DNA from: Snuella lapsa
GTDB taxonomy: Bacteria > Bacteroidota > Bacteroidia > Flavobacteriales > Flavobacteriaceae
DNA length: 64,000 bases
Direction of reading: 5' to 3'
Assembly: GCF_039539345.1 (NCBI RefSeq)
Contig: NZ_BAABCY010000016.1
Span: 1-64,000 of the forward strand
The stretch's first letter is position 1. The number at the start of each line of letters is the position of its first letter. The translations under genes were made by a program, and so were the position numbers. The notes below the pieces were generated by a model. The model searched no databases, was not told the origin of the DNA, and worked only from the letters and a program-made list of their open reading frames with translations. Positions 63,713 through 64,000 of this stretch are shown here, one piece after another.

Positions 63713-64000
63713 CTAATCTTGAACTTGAAAGATAATAGGTAACGAATATGGAACTGTTACAGGTTTACCACGCTGTTTACCTGGTTTCATTTGAGGTAAC
63801 AGATTAATTACACGTGCTGCTTCTTTTTCTAAACCTGGGTGTGGCGCTCTGGCTCTCACACCTACAACTTTACCCGATTTGTCTATCTTAAAGATTACAT
63901 TAATACGCTGTCTTCCTGACAATCCTAAATCTCCAGCTAGATCTGTATTAAACTTCTTGTTTACAAAATCTTGTATTTTTTTGGACATACATGCTTTCTT
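63713..64000 (-). CDS. TonB family protein, C-terminal part (continues past the window)
   Basis: The frame is open to the window edge, so only the C-terminal 95 residues or so are seen. KACMSKKIQDFVNKKFNTDLAG is laid out like RRKCMSDKITKLVKRKFDTDLA of the neighbouring gene. INVIFKIDKSGKVVGVRARAPHPG and RVINLLPQMKPGKQRGK complete the TonB-C fold. It is clearly a paralogue of the 62797-63594 gene, probably from a tandem duplication. The N-terminus, TM and linker lie outside the window. Confidence 0.9.
   Translation of the reverse strand, partial: KKACMSKKIQDFVNKKFNTDLAGDLGLSGRQRINVIFKIDKSGKVVGVRARAPHPGLEKEAARVINLLPQMKPGKQRGKPVTVPYSLPIIFQVQD

Noticed and set aside
1..64000. CRISPR arrays, rRNA genes and prophage blocks
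   Set aside because: No regularly spaced repeats with unique spacers, no rRNA sequence and no cluster of phage structural genes were found.

Overview
The window is about 64 kb of an AT-rich chromosome from a gliding marine-type member of the Flavobacteriaceae (Bacteroidota). This rests on the gene set: gldD and gldE, a PorP/SprF protein, a RemB-like protein, a HPPK-deoxynucleoside kinase fusion, TonB-like domains with a PxxPGCE-type signature, LytTR regulation and the uppS-bamA-skp-skp-murI order. It also rests on promoters of the Bacteroidetes form TTG-N(18-21)-TAnnTTTG and the near absence of Shine-Dalgarno sequences. Nearly everything is chromosomal housekeeping; the only clearly accessory stretch is the left end (about 1-4300).

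Layout. 1-75 looks like the repeated terminal sequence of an IS21-family element lying outside the window. 253-3923 holds small orphan genes: a two-TM protein, a DUF4261 protein, a lipoprotein, and a coupled DUF1493 plus immunity-like pair. They are separated by three copies of a dispersed non-coding repeat, and a truncated DUF1493 start is attached to one copy; this looks like a modular, cassette-like array. A tRNA-Gly/tRNA-Leu unit with its own promoter and terminator follows, then mutS, a SpoU RNA methyltransferase with a SAM methyltransferase, and a LytS/LytR-type two-component pair. Next come the folK-dNK fusion, a queuosine precursor transporter, an AsmA-like protein, rpsU, a DUF2797 protein and a GH3 enzyme.

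19.6-26.5 kb is a minus-strand block with clpX, clpP, tig, a TlpA-like thioredoxin lipoprotein, a small membrane protein, an alpha/beta hydrolase and pdxJ. 26.6-35.1 kb is the envelope block: CBS protein, nadK, a DUF6089 protein, uppS, bamA, two Skp/OmpH chaperones and murI. Then come a gamma carbonic anhydrase, PorP/SprF, a three-domain NifU-like protein, a YyaL-type thioredoxin-domain protein, MscS and tsaB. 41.7-47.3 kb is a five-gene MacAB-TolC-like efflux operon. 47.4-52.7 kb carries cytochrome oxidase accessory and small-subunit genes (cyoE, two subunit III genes, subunit IV, SCO, DUF420), without subunits I and II.

52.8-57.9 kb has an isochorismatase-like hydrolase, an MBL-fold protein and the gldD-gldE-ssb-mutY cluster. 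58-60.3 kb carries HU, a 30-residue AURKAIP1/COX24-type protein and RNase G behind a structured 320-nt leader. The right end has a RemB-like outer-membrane protein and two TonB-like proteins, the last cut by the window edge.

Nothing here is a clear new defence, biosynthetic or mobile system. The best candidates for something under-described are the repeat-bounded module array at the left end, the structured leader before RNase G, and the rpsU leader that lacks the strong Shine-Dalgarno reported for many Flavobacteriia.
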